Notes: generated from the sequence alone by a model not told the origin. A stretch of DNA of 64,000 nt from Rhodococcus sp. B50 (GCF_013602415.1 NZ_WPAG02000002.1:4281480-4345479), one strand, 5' to 3'; positions 33,602 through 43,313 are shown, numbered from the stretch's first letter. Program-made: numbers and translations.

Positions 33602-34468
33602 ATGACCGCCGAAGCGGCACTCACTTCCCCGGTGTCGGATTCCCGCCGTGGACTCATGGTGCCGGCGGGAATCCGCCGATACCTGATCGAGAAGCCCGCA
33701 GCCTCACTGGCCACCATCGGACGCTCGGCGCGACTCGGAGGCAACGTCGTCCGCTACGCCGTCACCGACACCATCGCGTGGCGGCTGCCGGTGCGAGAGG
33801 TGATCGAGCAGATGTGGGTCCTGCTCAAGGTTACCGCTCTTCCCGCGCTGCTCATGGCCGTCCCGATCGGTGCAGAAGTCTCGGTGCAGGTGGGTGGCAT
33901 CATGAATCAGGTCGGCGCCAACTCGCTCGCCGGTGCTGCCAGCGGTCTCGGTGTGGTGGGGCAGGGTGCACCGATGGCCGCGGGACTGCTCATGAGTGGG
34001 GCCGCCGCGTCCGCCATCGCCTCCGATCTCGGCGCGCGATCGATCCGCGAGGAGATCGAAGCGATCCGTGTGATGGGTATCGATCCGGTCCAGCGACTCG
34101 TGATGCCGAGATTTCTGGCCATGCTCGCGATCGCCCCGATGCTGTGCATCATCATCATCGCCGCGGGTGTTGCTGCGGGCCTGACGATCTCGGCAAACGT
34201 CAACGACGTCGTGCCGGGCAGTTTCTGGCAGTCGTTCGGTGCCTTCGCCACCCCCACCGATCTCGCGTTCTCCGTGCTCAAGTCCGTCATCTTCGCAGCC
34301 ATCGTGGTGTTGATCGCCGGTCTGCGCGGACTCGAGGCCAAGGGCGGACCCACCGGCGTCGCGAACGCCGTCAACGCCTCCGTCGTCCTCAGCGTCTTCT
34401 GCATCTTCATCGCGAACCTCGTGGTGAGCCAGCTGCAGCTGATGTTCTTCCCGGCTCGGTTGGCGTGA
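33602..34468 (+). CDS. yrbEA: YrbE-A / MlaE-type permease
   Basis: 288-residue integral membrane permease of the Mce system with about five to six hydrophobic helices. Family features include the region GAALMSGAAASAIASDLGARSI-like loop followed by EEIEAIRVMGIDPVQRLVMPR, where MlaE proteins contact the ATPase. The N-terminal ~50 residues are cytosolic. It overlaps the next gene by one base (TGATG), showing translational coupling. Confidence 0.93.
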   Translation: MTAEAALTSPVSDSRRGLMVPAGIRRYLIEKPAASLATIGRSARLGGNVVRYAVTDTIAWRLPVREVIEQMWVLLKVTALPALLMAVPIGAEVSVQVGGIMNQVGANSLAGAASGLGVVGQGAPMAAGLLMSGAAASAIASDLGARSIREEIEAIRVMGIDPVQRLVMPRFLAMLAIAPMLCIIIIAAGVAAGLTISANVNDVVPGSFWQSFGAFATPTDLAFSVLKSVIFAAIVVLIAGLRGLEAKGGPTGVANAVNASVVLSVFCIFIANLVVSQLQLMFFPARLA

Positions 34469-35343
34469 TGACGACGGGAACACCCGCGCATCGCGGGAAT
34501 ACCGGATCAGCACTGTCCCAAATCGGCACGAGATTCGTGATGCGAATCCGGTCGGGAGTCGAGGAAGTCGGACAGGTCGTCCTGTTCACCGCCCGAACGG
34601 TCTACCTGCTGCCCAAGACCGTGAAGCACTACCGCAAGCAGACCACCACCACCATGAACAACATGGCGTGGGGCAACGGATCTCTCGTCGTCGACGGCGG
34701 CGTGATCAGCCTGATGTTCTTCCTCGGTATCGCCGTCGGTGCCGTGGTGGCCATCCAGGCGTTCATGGCCTTCGACCTGCTGGGATTCGGTGCACTGACA
34801 GGCATCATCGGTTCGTTCGGCAACGTACGCGTCATCGCCCCGATCATCACGGGCATCGGCTTCGCGGCCCAGGCCGGCTGCCGGATGACCGCCGAGATCG
34901 GCTCCATGCGTATCTCCGAAGAGATCGACGCCACCGAATCCATCGGCCTGCAAGCGATTCCCTTCGTCGTGGGCCCCCGCCTGATCGGCAGCATGCTCGT
35001 AGTGCTGCCGGGCTACCTCATGGCTCTCGTCGTCGCGTTCGTCACCGGCGGTGTCGTCGTGAAGACCTTCCACGACCAGCCCAGCGGGACCTACGACCAT
35101 TACTTCGCGCAATTCCTCAACGTTCCCGACCTCGCGGCATCGGTCGTCAAGGCCCTGATCTTCTGTGCGGTTGTCACGATGATCCACTGCTATTACGGCT
35201 ATTTCGCCTCGGGCGGGCCGGCGGGAGTGGGCTCTGCGTCCGGCCGGGCAATCCGCGCCAGCCTCGTCGCCATCGTCGTACTGAACTTCGTAATGACCGT
35301 CATCATCTGGGGCCTGAGCCCGGAACTCGTCTTCAAGGGATGA
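34468..35343 (+). CDS. yrbEB: YrbE-B / MlaE-type permease
   Basis: 291-residue second permease subunit. The MlaE contact region reads RMTAEIGSMRISEEIDATESIGLQAI, and several membrane helices follow (LIGSMLVVLPGYLMALVVAF and others). The ATG at 34468 overlaps the stop of the first permease. Together they form the heterodimeric membrane channel on which the MceA-F ring sits. Confidence 0.93.
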   Translation: MTTGTPAHRGNTGSALSQIGTRFVMRIRSGVEEVGQVVLFTARTVYLLPKTVKHYRKQTTTTMNNMAWGNGSLVVDGGVISLMFFLGIAVGAVVAIQAFMAFDLLGFGALTGIIGSFGNVRVIAPIITGIGFAAQAGCRMTAEIGSMRISEEIDATESIGLQAIPFVVGPRLIGSMLVVLPGYLMALVVAFVTGGVVVKTFHDQPSGTYDHYFAQFLNVPDLAASVVKALIFCAVVTMIHCYYGYFASGGPAGVGSASGRAIRASLVAIVVLNFVMTVIIWGLSPELVFKG

Positions 35344-35353
35344 GGAAGTAACC

Positions 35354-36463
35354 ATGTCGAGAAGTCAGGACTTTCTCCGCGGCACGGCTGCAGAACAGTC
35401 CCGCCGACTGGTCGCCGCCGGTGCAGCAGCGATCGTGTTCCTCGGTGCTGCCGGCGTCGCCGCCGCCACCCTGTATCCGAAGTTCACCGGACCCGACGGG
35501 ATCGAACTCACCGTCGACGTCCCCTATCTCGGTCCGGGCGTCGCGGAGGGCACCAAGGTGGTACTGCACGGGCAGTCCATCGGACAGGTGACCGGCCTCG
35601 AACGCACGCCGTCCGAATCGGTGCAGGTGCGCATGCTGCTCGATGAATCCCAGATCGACGGACTGACAGACCGATTCGAGATCGACTACCGACCCGAGAA
35701 CTACTTCGGCACCTCGGCGGTGAACGTCCTGGCGCGCCCCGGAGGTTCCCCGCTCGAATCGGGCATGGAGTTGGAAAGGACACCCGAAGGTGACTTCACG
35801 ATGTCGACGATGATCGAGCAGGGATCGCTCACGATCGACGGCACCCTGACCGACGACATGATCACGTCGCTCGACAAGACCGTCCACTATCTGGACGGAC
35901 TCACACCCTGGATCGACACCGGCGTGGTCCTCGCCGACCGGGTCGCCGAGACCCAGCAGGAGATGCCGAGCACCCTGCTCGCCCACTTCAACGACATTCT
36001 CGAGGCCTTCCCCGGCTTCGGCGACCAGGCGATCGAATCGCTCATGAACATCTACTACAGCAACTACAACACGCTTCCGGACGGCTCCATCGGCGTCGAC
36101 GATGCGGTCTTCGACGAGGCGAACGCCGGCCTCACCCTGGCGGCGAACCAGTTGTTCGGTCAGGCGGGTGCGCTGCTCGCCTCCCACGGCGAGGAACTGA
36201 CCCCGCTCATCACGTCCGTCGCCGAAGCCTCCGACGTCTTCCCCCACCTGGTCAACGGCGGAATGACCCCGGCCGCTGCCCAGGACGTGGTGCGACGTCT
36301 CGACTCCGCCTTCGTCGACACCCCGGATGGGAAGCGTCTGCGCCTGCGGGTGCTGGTCGACGCCCTGCCCGCCTTCACGGCACCGCTCGGTCTCGGACCC
36401 GTCCCGGCCGCGCTCGATCTCGGGGCCGACCCGGCCGGGACGACCGAAGGGGGAGAACGATGA
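35354..36463 (+). CDS. mceA: MceA-family lipid-transport protein
   Basis: 369-residue Mce protein with one N-terminal membrane anchor (VAAGAAAIVFLGAAGVAAAT), then the MlaD/Mce beta-barrel domain (TKVVLHGQSIGQVTGLERTP) and a helical region. Six different Mce proteins assemble into a periplasmic tunnel for hydrophobic substrates. It starts 10 bp after the second permease with GAGGAAG upstream and overlaps mceB by 4 bp. Confidence 0.92.
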   Translation: MSRSQDFLRGTAAEQSRRLVAAGAAAIVFLGAAGVAAATLYPKFTGPDGIELTVDVPYLGPGVAEGTKVVLHGQSIGQVTGLERTPSESVQVRMLLDESQIDGLTDRFEIDYRPENYFGTSAVNVLARPGGSPLESGMELERTPEGDFTMSTMIEQGSLTIDGTLTDDMITSLDKTVHYLDGLTPWIDTGVVLADRVAETQQEMPSTLLAHFNDILEAFPGFGDQAIESLMNIYYSNYNTLPDGSIGVDDAVFDEANAGLTLAANQLFGQAGALLASHGEELTPLITSVAEASDVFPHLVNGGMTPAAAQDVVRRLDSAFVDTPDGKRLRLRVLVDALPAFTAPLGLGPVPAALDLGADPAGTTEGGER

Positions 36464-37473
36464 CGACACGAGCGACATACATCGCGACGATCGCCAAACT
36501 CGTCGTCGCGGCGATCATCTCCGCGGTGCTGTTCGCGCTGGTCATCAGCGCCATGCGCAGCCCGGTCAACGGACCGACCCGCACCTACACCGCCGAGTTC
36601 TCGGACGTGTCGGGCCTCGGCGCCAACGGCGATATCCGCACACGCGGCGTCCGCATCGGGAAGGTGTCCTCCATCGAGTTGCGCGAACGCGACGGGAAGA
36701 CGATCGCCGAGGTCGAGTTCACGATGGAGGAGCCCTACGAATTGACCGACACCACCACCCTGGCGGTCAAATATCAGAACCTCACCGGCGTGCGGTACAT
36801 CGACGCGGACTTCGGTGAGAAACCGGGCACACCCGTCGAGCACCTCTCGCTCGAGAGCACGAAACCGTCGTTCGACATCACGTCACTGTTCAACGGCCTT
36901 CAGCCGGTCCTGGCGACGATGAGCACCGAGGACATCAACCGGTTCACCGAGAACGCCATCGCTCTCCTACAGGGTGACGGTGGGGGACTGAAGCCGATGC
37001 TGGACGACGCACAGAAGCTCGCGAATCTCGCCGCCGACCGCGAACAGGTGATCTCGACCCTCGCCGACAATCTGGCACGCATAGCGGACAGCATGGGTGG
37101 ACGCTCCGACGGCGTCGTGGAGTTCCTCCGATCCGTGAGCTTTCCGATCGCCAAGGCCATGACTGTCCTCGAGGAATTCCACAAGACGGCGACCTACGGG
37201 CCGGAATTCCTCACGCCCATCAAGCGACTGCTCGACGCCTACGGTCTCGCACCGGGTGCGGACGTCGACGCGATGGTGACCTCCGCCTTCGCTTCCCTCG
37301 AGGAGGCAGCCGAGGCCATCAGGCTCCTTCCGCCGGCCGTGGCGGGTCTCCAGATACCGGCGAGTGCCCCGGCAGGCGCCGGCGCCGGATGTTCCAACGG
37401 CATCGCGCAACTGCCGACGGATGTGCAGGTCCTTCTGAGCGGAAGCGAGGTCGTCGTATGCAACGCGGGATGA
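36460..37473 (+). CDS. mceB: MceB-family lipid-transport protein
   Basis: 337-residue Mce protein. An N-terminal membrane segment (LVVAAIISAVLFALVISAM) precedes the MlaD domain (FSDVSGLGANGDIRTRGVRI) and a coiled helical tail. Two Cys near the C-terminus (GAGCSNG and VVVCNAG) may form a disulfide. It overlaps mceA by ATGA and is close to the usual MceB length. Confidence 0.92.
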   Translation: MTTRATYIATIAKLVVAAIISAVLFALVISAMRSPVNGPTRTYTAEFSDVSGLGANGDIRTRGVRIGKVSSIELRERDGKTIAEVEFTMEEPYELTDTTTLAVKYQNLTGVRYIDADFGEKPGTPVEHLSLESTKPSFDITSLFNGLQPVLATMSTEDINRFTENAIALLQGDGGGLKPMLDDAQKLANLAADREQVISTLADNLARIADSMGGRSDGVVEFLRSVSFPIAKAMTVLEEFHKTATYGPEFLTPIKRLLDAYGLAPGADVDAMVTSAFASLEEAAEAIRLLPPAVAGLQIPASAPAGAGAGCSNGIAQLPTDVQVLLSGSEVVVCNAG

Positions 37474-38471
37474 ACAGGCCCCGTCGCCGGTTCGGGAAGG
37501 TTCTGTCCTTCTTCGACAACGACATTCGCATCGGAACTGTGGTCGCTGTGGTCGCCGTCCTCGCGCTCGTCGCGACCGCGGTCCTCTATACGCGACCACC
37601 GGGCCGCACTACCGTGGCATTCGAGACCACCGACGTCTCGGCGATCTCCACCGGCCAGGACGTGCGCGTCGCCGGTGTGTCGGTCGGCAAGGTCTCGGAG
37701 TTGGAACTCGGCGACACCTCGGTGAAGGTGTCCATGGAGATCGAGGACGACCTGATGGTCGGTACCGAGTCGCGGGTCGAGGTCAGGATGCTGACCCCAG
37801 TCGGCGGATACGCCGTGACCCTCTTTCCTCTCGGTCGGAACCCTCTGGGTGACAGCATCATTCCTGCTGATCAGGTGTCGGTTCCCTACTCGATCGGCGA
37901 CGTCCTCCAGGCCGCACCGAACGTCACGGACAACGTCGACGGCACGGACATCGACGCCAACCTGATTCAGGTCGCGGATGCCTTGCAGAACAACCCCGGA
38001 TCGATCGAGTCGATCATCTCCGGCATGTCCGCCGTCGCTCGGGTCATGGACGAGCAACGCCGGCAGGTCCACACGGTGGCGACGCTCGCATCGGAGTACC
38101 TCACGACCTTCAACGCCAGCCGAGAGATGGTGTTCGACGTCCTCCGCGAAATCGACATCGTCTTCGAGACCTACGAGAATACGCACGCCGGCTTCAACGA
38201 GGCCTACCGACTCCTCGGGTACGTCCTCATGACCGTCGCCCCCTACTCGGAGTACTACCTCGACAATCGGGATGCACTGGAGAACGGGATCACGCAGGTC
38301 CGCTCCATGATCGAAGAGTTCAACACGACCATGGGACCCTCGATCGAGGCGCTGGCGGCCACCCGTGACCAACTCGCCCAGTGGCTGACACCGGAAGGGA
38401 TCGTCGCTGTCGGCGGGGGCACCCTCATGGCTTCCGACATCTGCATCCCGGTACCCGGACGGCAGTGCTGA
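37458..38471 (+). CDS. mceC: MceC-family lipid-transport protein
   Basis: 337-residue Mce protein with a membrane anchor (VVAVVAVLALVATAVLYT), MlaD domain (TDVSAISTGQDVRVAGVSVG) and helical region. ATG 37458 has GAGG 7 nt upstream; ATG 37470 (ATGA overlap with the mceB stop) is equally plausible and would give 333 residues. It is much shorter than the ~515-residue Mycobacterium tuberculosis Mce1C because the long C-terminal tail is absent. Confidence 0.9.
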   Translation: MQRGMNRPRRRFGKVLSFFDNDIRIGTVVAVVAVLALVATAVLYTRPPGRTTVAFETTDVSAISTGQDVRVAGVSVGKVSELELGDTSVKVSMEIEDDLMVGTESRVEVRMLTPVGGYAVTLFPLGRNPLGDSIIPADQVSVPYSIGDVLQAAPNVTDNVDGTDIDANLIQVADALQNNPGSIESIISGMSAVARVMDEQRRQVHTVATLASEYLTTFNASREMVFDVLREIDIVFETYENTHAGFNEAYRLLGYVLMTVAPYSEYYLDNRDALENGITQVRSMIEEFNTTMGPSIEALAATRDQLAQWLTPEGIVAVGGGTLMASDICIPVPGRQC

Positions 38472-38474
38472 CCG

Positions 38475-39629
38475 ATGAGTGGCGAATCGAGAACTGCAAT
38501 GCTGACAAGATTGGCAGGGCCGAGTGTGAAGAGAACGAAGACACTGACAACCGTCGCCGTGGCCGTCACCACGCTCGTGGGTACGTGCGGTGCGGGAGTC
38601 GCGGCCGCGCAGCCACTGAAACACGGCGCCGAACCGGCGACCTACTGCGTGGAAATGCCGGATTCGGTCGGGCTCTACCCGGGAAATCCGGTCACGCAGA
38701 TGGGATTTCCGGTCGGTAAGGTCGATTCCGTCGAGCAGAGGAGCACCCACGTCGAGGTGCGATTCACCACCGACGGCGGACGTGTCTTCCCTGCGGACGT
38801 CCAGGCTGTGACCCGCTCCAAGTCGATCCTCGCGGATCGCAGCCTCGAACTGGTGGGCAACTACGAATCCGGACCGCAACTCGCCCCGGAGTCCTGCATC
38901 CCGCTCACCAACAGTTACACCCCGAAGACGATCTCCGAGGTAGTCGGTTCGGCGGCCGACTTCATCGAGGCGCTGTCGCCGGAGGCCGGCGACGAGACCG
39001 TCGAGATGGCGGTCACGGGGCTGAACGAGGCCCTGCGCGGCCAGGGTGAGAACGCCCGGCAGATGATGATCCATGCGGCGAATGCGATGGAGAATCCCGA
39101 CGGTTTCATCGCCGACATCGGATCGTCGATCTCGAACATGGCACCGCTCACCGAGGAAACGCTCGTCCAGTGGGCGGCCATCAAGAACATCGCCGACAAC
39201 ATGCCGAGGGTAGTGTCCGACGCAAAGGGGCTGTGGCCCGGCACGATCGACGTCTGTGTCGGCATCGGATGGCTCGTCGCGCTGCTCGACGACATCCAGC
39301 GCAACTACGGTGACGACATCTGGCCGTTCGTGCACGGGCAGGCCGTCGAAGCCATCGAACTGGCTGCGCAGCAATCCGGTTCGATCGGCGATCTCGTGTC
39401 CACGATCCCATCGATGTCGAAGGCGGTCTCCGCACAGACACGCGACGCCGGTGCACTGTCGGTCGAGTACACGCCCCCGCAGATCGCGTTGAGTGACGAC
39501 GAGGCGGCTCGGCTGTGCGAGGTTCTGGAGAGCCTGAGCCCGGGAAGTTGCAAGGACGCCGGCACGGGTTCGCGCGTCACGCCCGAAGGTCTGATGAACC
39601 TGCTGAACCCGATCGGAGCGGCGCGATGA
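38475..39629 (+). CDS. mceD: MceD-family lipid-transport protein
   Basis: 384-residue Mce protein with an N-terminal hydrophobic segment (LTTVAVAVTTLVGTCGAGVA) ending in AAAQ, then the MlaD domain (YPGNPVTQMGFPVGKVDSVE) and a helical part. It starts 3 bp after the mceC stop. It is shorter than the ~530-residue tubercular MceD. It overlaps mceE by 4 bp. Confidence 0.91.
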   Translation: MSGESRTAMLTRLAGPSVKRTKTLTTVAVAVTTLVGTCGAGVAAAQPLKHGAEPATYCVEMPDSVGLYPGNPVTQMGFPVGKVDSVEQRSTHVEVRFTTDGGRVFPADVQAVTRSKSILADRSLELVGNYESGPQLAPESCIPLTNSYTPKTISEVVGSAADFIEALSPEAGDETVEMAVTGLNEALRGQGENARQMMIHAANAMENPDGFIADIGSSISNMAPLTEETLVQWAAIKNIADNMPRVVSDAKGLWPGTIDVCVGIGWLVALLDDIQRNYGDDIWPFVHGQAVEAIELAAQQSGSIGDLVSTIPSMSKAVSAQTRDAGALSVEYTPPQIALSDDEAARLCEVLESLSPGSCKDAGTGSRVTPEGLMNLLNPIGAAR

Positions 39630-40609
39630 TCACCCGACGTATCACTCGGACGGTCGCCGCTCTGTCCCTGATCCTCGTCGTGTCGTCGTGTTCGCTGCGG
39701 CCGGAGGATCTTCCGTCCGTGCGCGGAGGCATCGGGGACGGATACGAGATCTCGGTCGAGTTCGCCAGTGTCATGAACCTGCCGTCCGGAGCGGACGTCA
39801 TCATGGACGGTGTCCGAGTCGGCGAGGTGCGCGATCTCGAAGTGCAGGACGACGGCGTCGCTGTACGTATCGGAATCCGCTCCGACACAAAGGTTCCGGC
39901 CGAAGCTCGGGCGATCGTCCGGCAGAACACCCTGCTCGGTGACACCTACGTCGCTCTGCTGAGGAATCCCGATGACAGCAGTGGAGAGTACTTGGGCGAA
40001 GGTGCGACGGTGCCCGTCGAGCGTACGACCTCGCCGCCGCAGCTCGAGGACACCATGGCGGTGCTCGCCACCTTCGTCAACGGAGGCAGTATCCGTCGCA
40101 TCGAACAGGTGATGGGAAGCGTCAACGCCGTCATGCCCGACGTCGCCGAGATCGAGCGGCTCGCCGGGACCGTCGCCGTCGACCTGAACGACCTGGGGCA
40201 GCGAACCGTCGAGATCGACCGGATGCTCGACGGGATGAACGCCTCGGCGACAGCGTTGAACGACAATTCCGAGTCGCTCGTGACCATTTTCGACGGGTCG
40301 ACGGTGCACTATTGGCGCAGGCTCGCCGTGGACGTCGTGTCGCACATCGGGCAGATCCTGCCGTCCGTCGGCAGCTTGTACGTCGGTGGCTACTGGCTGG
40401 TTCCGATGTTCGAGTCGCTGGCCGACACCACCGACATCTCCCGTGGGGGTCCGTCGGCGACGGTGGAACTGTCGAACTTCCTGAGGACGACGTTGATCCC
40501 GTTCGCGCAGAATCCATCCGTCGACATCGTGTCGATCGAGTCCGCCGACGGTGATCAGCTCGTATCCGATGCCGAGAACATCCTTCGAATGTTGGGAGCC
40601 GTGCAGTGA
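39626..40609 (+). CDS. mceE: MceE-family lipoprotein (LprK-like)
   Basis: 327-residue Mce protein that is a predicted lipoprotein: RRITRTVAALSLILVVSSC ends in a lipobox with Cys22, as in tubercular LprK. The MlaD domain follows (LPSGADVIMDGVRVGEVRDL). The start ATGA overlaps the mceD stop. The lipid anchor replaces the transmembrane helix of the other Mce subunits. Confidence 0.92.
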   Translation: MITRRITRTVAALSLILVVSSCSLRPEDLPSVRGGIGDGYEISVEFASVMNLPSGADVIMDGVRVGEVRDLEVQDDGVAVRIGIRSDTKVPAEARAIVRQNTLLGDTYVALLRNPDDSSGEYLGEGATVPVERTTSPPQLEDTMAVLATFVNGGSIRRIEQVMGSVNAVMPDVAEIERLAGTVAVDLNDLGQRTVEIDRMLDGMNASATALNDNSESLVTIFDGSTVHYWRRLAVDVVSHIGQILPSVGSLYVGGYWLVPMFESLADTTDISRGGPSATVELSNFLRTTLIPFAQNPSVDIVSIESADGDQLVSDAENILRMLGAVQ

Positions 40610-41565
40610 GTCGGCGAACAGTACTGTCCGTCGCGGGGATGGTGGTCATCGCGGCACTGTCCTTCGTGTACATGGGTCAGGCCGGGCTTCGGACCGGACT
40701 CGGCGAGGACGTGTACACCGCCGAGGTCGAGGTGCCCGACACCAACGGCCTGGTCGTCGGGTCGCGTGTGCTCATGCGGGGCATCGAGATCGGGGAGGTC
40801 ACCGACATCACGGCGTCGGCCGACACCGTCCACGTGGCCTGGAAGTACGACCGCACTTCGCCGATTCCGGTGGACAGCACGATCCGGCTCGACAACCTGT
40901 CGGCGCTGGGCGAACCCTTCCTCGCCGTGTGGCCGCAATCCGCATCCGGGCAATATCTGGAGGACGGCGCTGTGATCGGCGACGAGAAGGTGGTCGTACC
41001 CACGACATTCGAGGAACTCTCGGAACGTCTGACAAATCTGCTCACGCAGGTCGAACCCGAAGGTGTCCGCGAGATCTTCCGGACACTCGACATCGCTCTG
41101 CCCGAGGACCCGCGCATTCACGGCAACCTCGCGCGTTCCGGTGAGCTGATGGCCGCGACGTTCACGCAGAACGCCGATACGTTCACCACGATCCTGCGCA
41201 CCGTGCAACCACTGCTGCTCGACAGCGGGACCATCCCGGACGCGATGCGCGCCACCGAACCGGGTGTCGCGGAGTTCGGTAGCGGATTCACCGACCTGCT
41301 CGCCGGCATCCGCTTCGCATCCGACCGGGGGCCGCTCAATGCCGGCATCGCCTACGGCGCCAGCCCGTTCATCGGCGAACTGCAGAAGTTCCTCGACGAG
41401 ACCGCGGCCGATCTCGAGGTCATCGGCGTGAATCTTCTGCCCGCCGTCTCGGAAGCGGCGAACAGTATCAGGGCCATGGACATCGGCACGCTGATGAACA
41501 ACGTGCTCACCTCCACCGAATCCGGCGACGCTCTCACGCTGAACGTCGAAGTTCCCGGCTCCTGA
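40606..41565 (+). CDS. mceF: MceF-family lipid-transport protein
   Basis: 319-residue Mce protein starting at GTG, overlapping the mceE stop (GTGA). It has an N-terminal membrane anchor (VLSVAGMVVIAALSFVYMG) and MlaD domain (TNGLVVGSRVLMRGIEIGEV), then helices. It is clearly shorter than the ~515-residue tubercular MceF. It is the last Mce ring subunit. Confidence 0.92.
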   Translation: MSRRTVLSVAGMVVIAALSFVYMGQAGLRTGLGEDVYTAEVEVPDTNGLVVGSRVLMRGIEIGEVTDITASADTVHVAWKYDRTSPIPVDSTIRLDNLSALGEPFLAVWPQSASGQYLEDGAVIGDEKVVVPTTFEELSERLTNLLTQVEPEGVREIFRTLDIALPEDPRIHGNLARSGELMAATFTQNADTFTTILRTVQPLLLDSGTIPDAMRATEPGVAEFGSGFTDLLAGIRFASDRGPLNAGIAYGASPFIGELQKFLDETAADLEVIGVNLLPAVSEAANSIRAMDIGTLMNNVLTSTESGDALTLNVEVPGS

Positions 41566-41606
41566 CCCGCAGATATCCGCTACCAACCCCCAATCGGAGG
41601 ACGACG

Positions 41607-42200
41607 ATGAAGACGACACTCGAGGACAGCACCGACACGCACGACCACGACGACGACATCGTGCGCGAATCGACCCGCCGGCGTCTGCCGATGCAAGGCA
41701 TTGTCGTCGCCGTCGGTGTTCTGCTGGTCGCGGCGCTGGCCGTCGTCGGGTGGCAGTGGAACGACGCGCGGAACGAGCGGGACACCCTCCTGTCGGACGC
41801 GGCGACACGGACGGCAGCCGAACAGGTCGCCCTCGACTATGCGCTCGGCGCCGCGGAGATGGACTTCCGTGATCTCGACGCATGGCGGGCGCGGTTGACA
41901 TCGGGCACCACTCCGGAGCTGACCGATCGTCTGGGTAAGGCTGCCACGTCCATGGAACAGATCATCGTTCCTCTGCAGTGGACATCGACGGCCGAGCCGA
42001 TCACAGCCAAGGCCGTGAGCGGACCCGACGGAACGTTCACGGTGGACTGCTTCGTGAGTGTTCGCACCACGAACGCGCAGGCTCCCGAGGGCATCGTCTC
42101 CACCGCGACGTACCGCCTCGGCATGAACAATCGGGACGGTTGGACGATCACCGAGATCAGCGGCGTCGGGGCGGACGCATTGCCGGACGGGCCGCGGTAG
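41607..42200 (+). CDS. Mce-associated membrane protein
   Basis: 197-residue protein with a short acidic N-terminus, one transmembrane helix (GIVVAVGVLLVAALAVVGW) and an extracytoplasmic NTF2-like domain. This is the architecture of Mce-associated (Mam) proteins encoded after mceF, which stabilise the transporter. GGAGG precedes the ATG, 41 bp after mceF. Confidence 0.88.
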   Translation: MKTTLEDSTDTHDHDDDIVRESTRRRLPMQGIVVAVGVLLVAALAVVGWQWNDARNERDTLLSDAATRTAAEQVALDYALGAAEMDFRDLDAWRARLTSGTTPELTDRLGKAATSMEQIIVPLQWTSTAEPITAKAVSGPDGTFTVDCFVSVRTTNAQAPEGIVSTATYRLGMNNRDGWTITEISGVGADALPDGPR

Positions 42201-42283
42201 AACCGCAGGTCGCAGGGGTAGAGGCCGCCGGTCGTCCTCGGAACTGGCACACTCGATGCCGAAGAACATCGAGGAGGGACCGA

Positions 42284-42976
42284 GTGACGACGACGGTGGA
42301 CGAACCCGAGCCGGGGCTACCGGCACCGGATGACGTGCAGGCACCGCTGGTCGCAGTGGAGCATCTCGCGCAGGATCTCCGCCGCGCGCTCATGGTGTAC
42401 AAATTCGGTATCGACGAGATGATGACGAAGATCAACATCTTGCGCGAGGAGTTCACCTACGCCCGCGAATACAACCCCATCGAGCACGTCAAGTCGCGCC
42501 TGAAGAACCCGGAGTCGATCCTCGCCAAGGCCGAACGAAAAGGTGCACCCGCCTCCCTGGGCGGCATCCGCGAAGCCGTCCGCGACATCGCCGGCATCCG
42601 CATCACGTGCAGTTTCACGTCGGATGTGTACCGGATCATCGAGATGATCACCGGCCAGCCCGACGTGAGCGTGATCGAGATCGAGGATTACATCGCGCGA
42701 CCCAAACCCAACGGGTACAGCAGCGTGCACGTGATCGTCGAGATCCCGGTCTACATGTCCGACCGGGTCGAGCATGTGTACGTCGAGCTGCAGATCCGCA
42801 CGGTCGCGATGGATTTCTGGGCGAGCCTCGAGCACAAGATCTATTACAAGCACGACCGCGAGGTCCCGGACGAGTTGCGCGACGAACTTCGTCTCGCAGC
42901 CGAGACCGCGCGCGATCTGGATGTGCGGATGGAAGCGCTGCACCGGCGCGTCCACGGACCGAACAACGTCGGCTGA
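42284..42976 (+). CDS. Small alarmone synthetase, RelA/SpoT domain only
   Basis: 230-residue (p)ppGpp synthetase without a hydrolase domain or regulatory C-terminus, so of the RelP/RelQ type. Visible motifs are the ATP-binding RLKNPESILAKAERKG, DIAGIRI, the substrate loop KPNGYSSVHV and ELQIRTVAMDFWASLEHKI. It starts at GTG with a strong GAGGAGGGA site 6 nt upstream. The 83-bp gap after the Mce-associated gene has no evident terminator, so read-through from the mce operon is possible. Confidence 0.92.
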   Translation: MTTTVDEPEPGLPAPDDVQAPLVAVEHLAQDLRRALMVYKFGIDEMMTKINILREEFTYAREYNPIEHVKSRLKNPESILAKAERKGAPASLGGIREAVRDIAGIRITCSFTSDVYRIIEMITGQPDVSVIEIEDYIARPKPNGYSSVHVIVEIPVYMSDRVEHVYVELQIRTVAMDFWASLEHKIYYKHDREVPDELRDELRLAAETARDLDVRMEALHRRVHGPNNVG

Positions 42977-43164
42977 CCGAGGTACGCAACGCGGGATGAG
43001 GGTTCGCAATACGGTCGGTTACCGGCAGTGTTGCGAACCCACCACCGATGTTGCGTGCTTGTCGGTTACTCCCGACGACGCGGCGTTTCTCGCCTGATGC
43101 AGAGGCGTTCCCGCAACGGAAGAAGCAAAGAAGTTCTGGGACACCGGACGTCGCGATGAACGTA

Positions 43165-43260
43165 TCAGTCTTGTCGTGTGCCACGAGAGATCGCATCGGC
43201 GGTGTCCGCCACGAAGGCTGCGAATGTGCGCAGCGCTTCAGGATCTACATGCAACGTCAC
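43165..43260 (-). CDS. Very short EspC-like open frame, possibly a remnant
   Basis: 31 codons from GTG 43260 (GGGGG upstream), reading MTLHVDPEALRTFAAFVADT and ending a few residues later. The start resembles the N-terminus of ESX-secreted EspC/DUF-type small proteins (pattern VxPEALRxFAA). Those are ~100 residues, and the expected continuation is absent in all frames. It may be a decayed gene or chance. Apart from this and the fadB2 terminator, 42977-43371 holds nothing I recognise. Confidence 0.25.
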   Translation of the reverse strand: MTLHVDPEALRTFAAFVADTADAISRGTRQD

Positions 43261-43313
43261 GACTGCCCCCGACGGAATCCCCCGATACGTCCGGGTCGGG
43301 ACGATAGCAGAAA

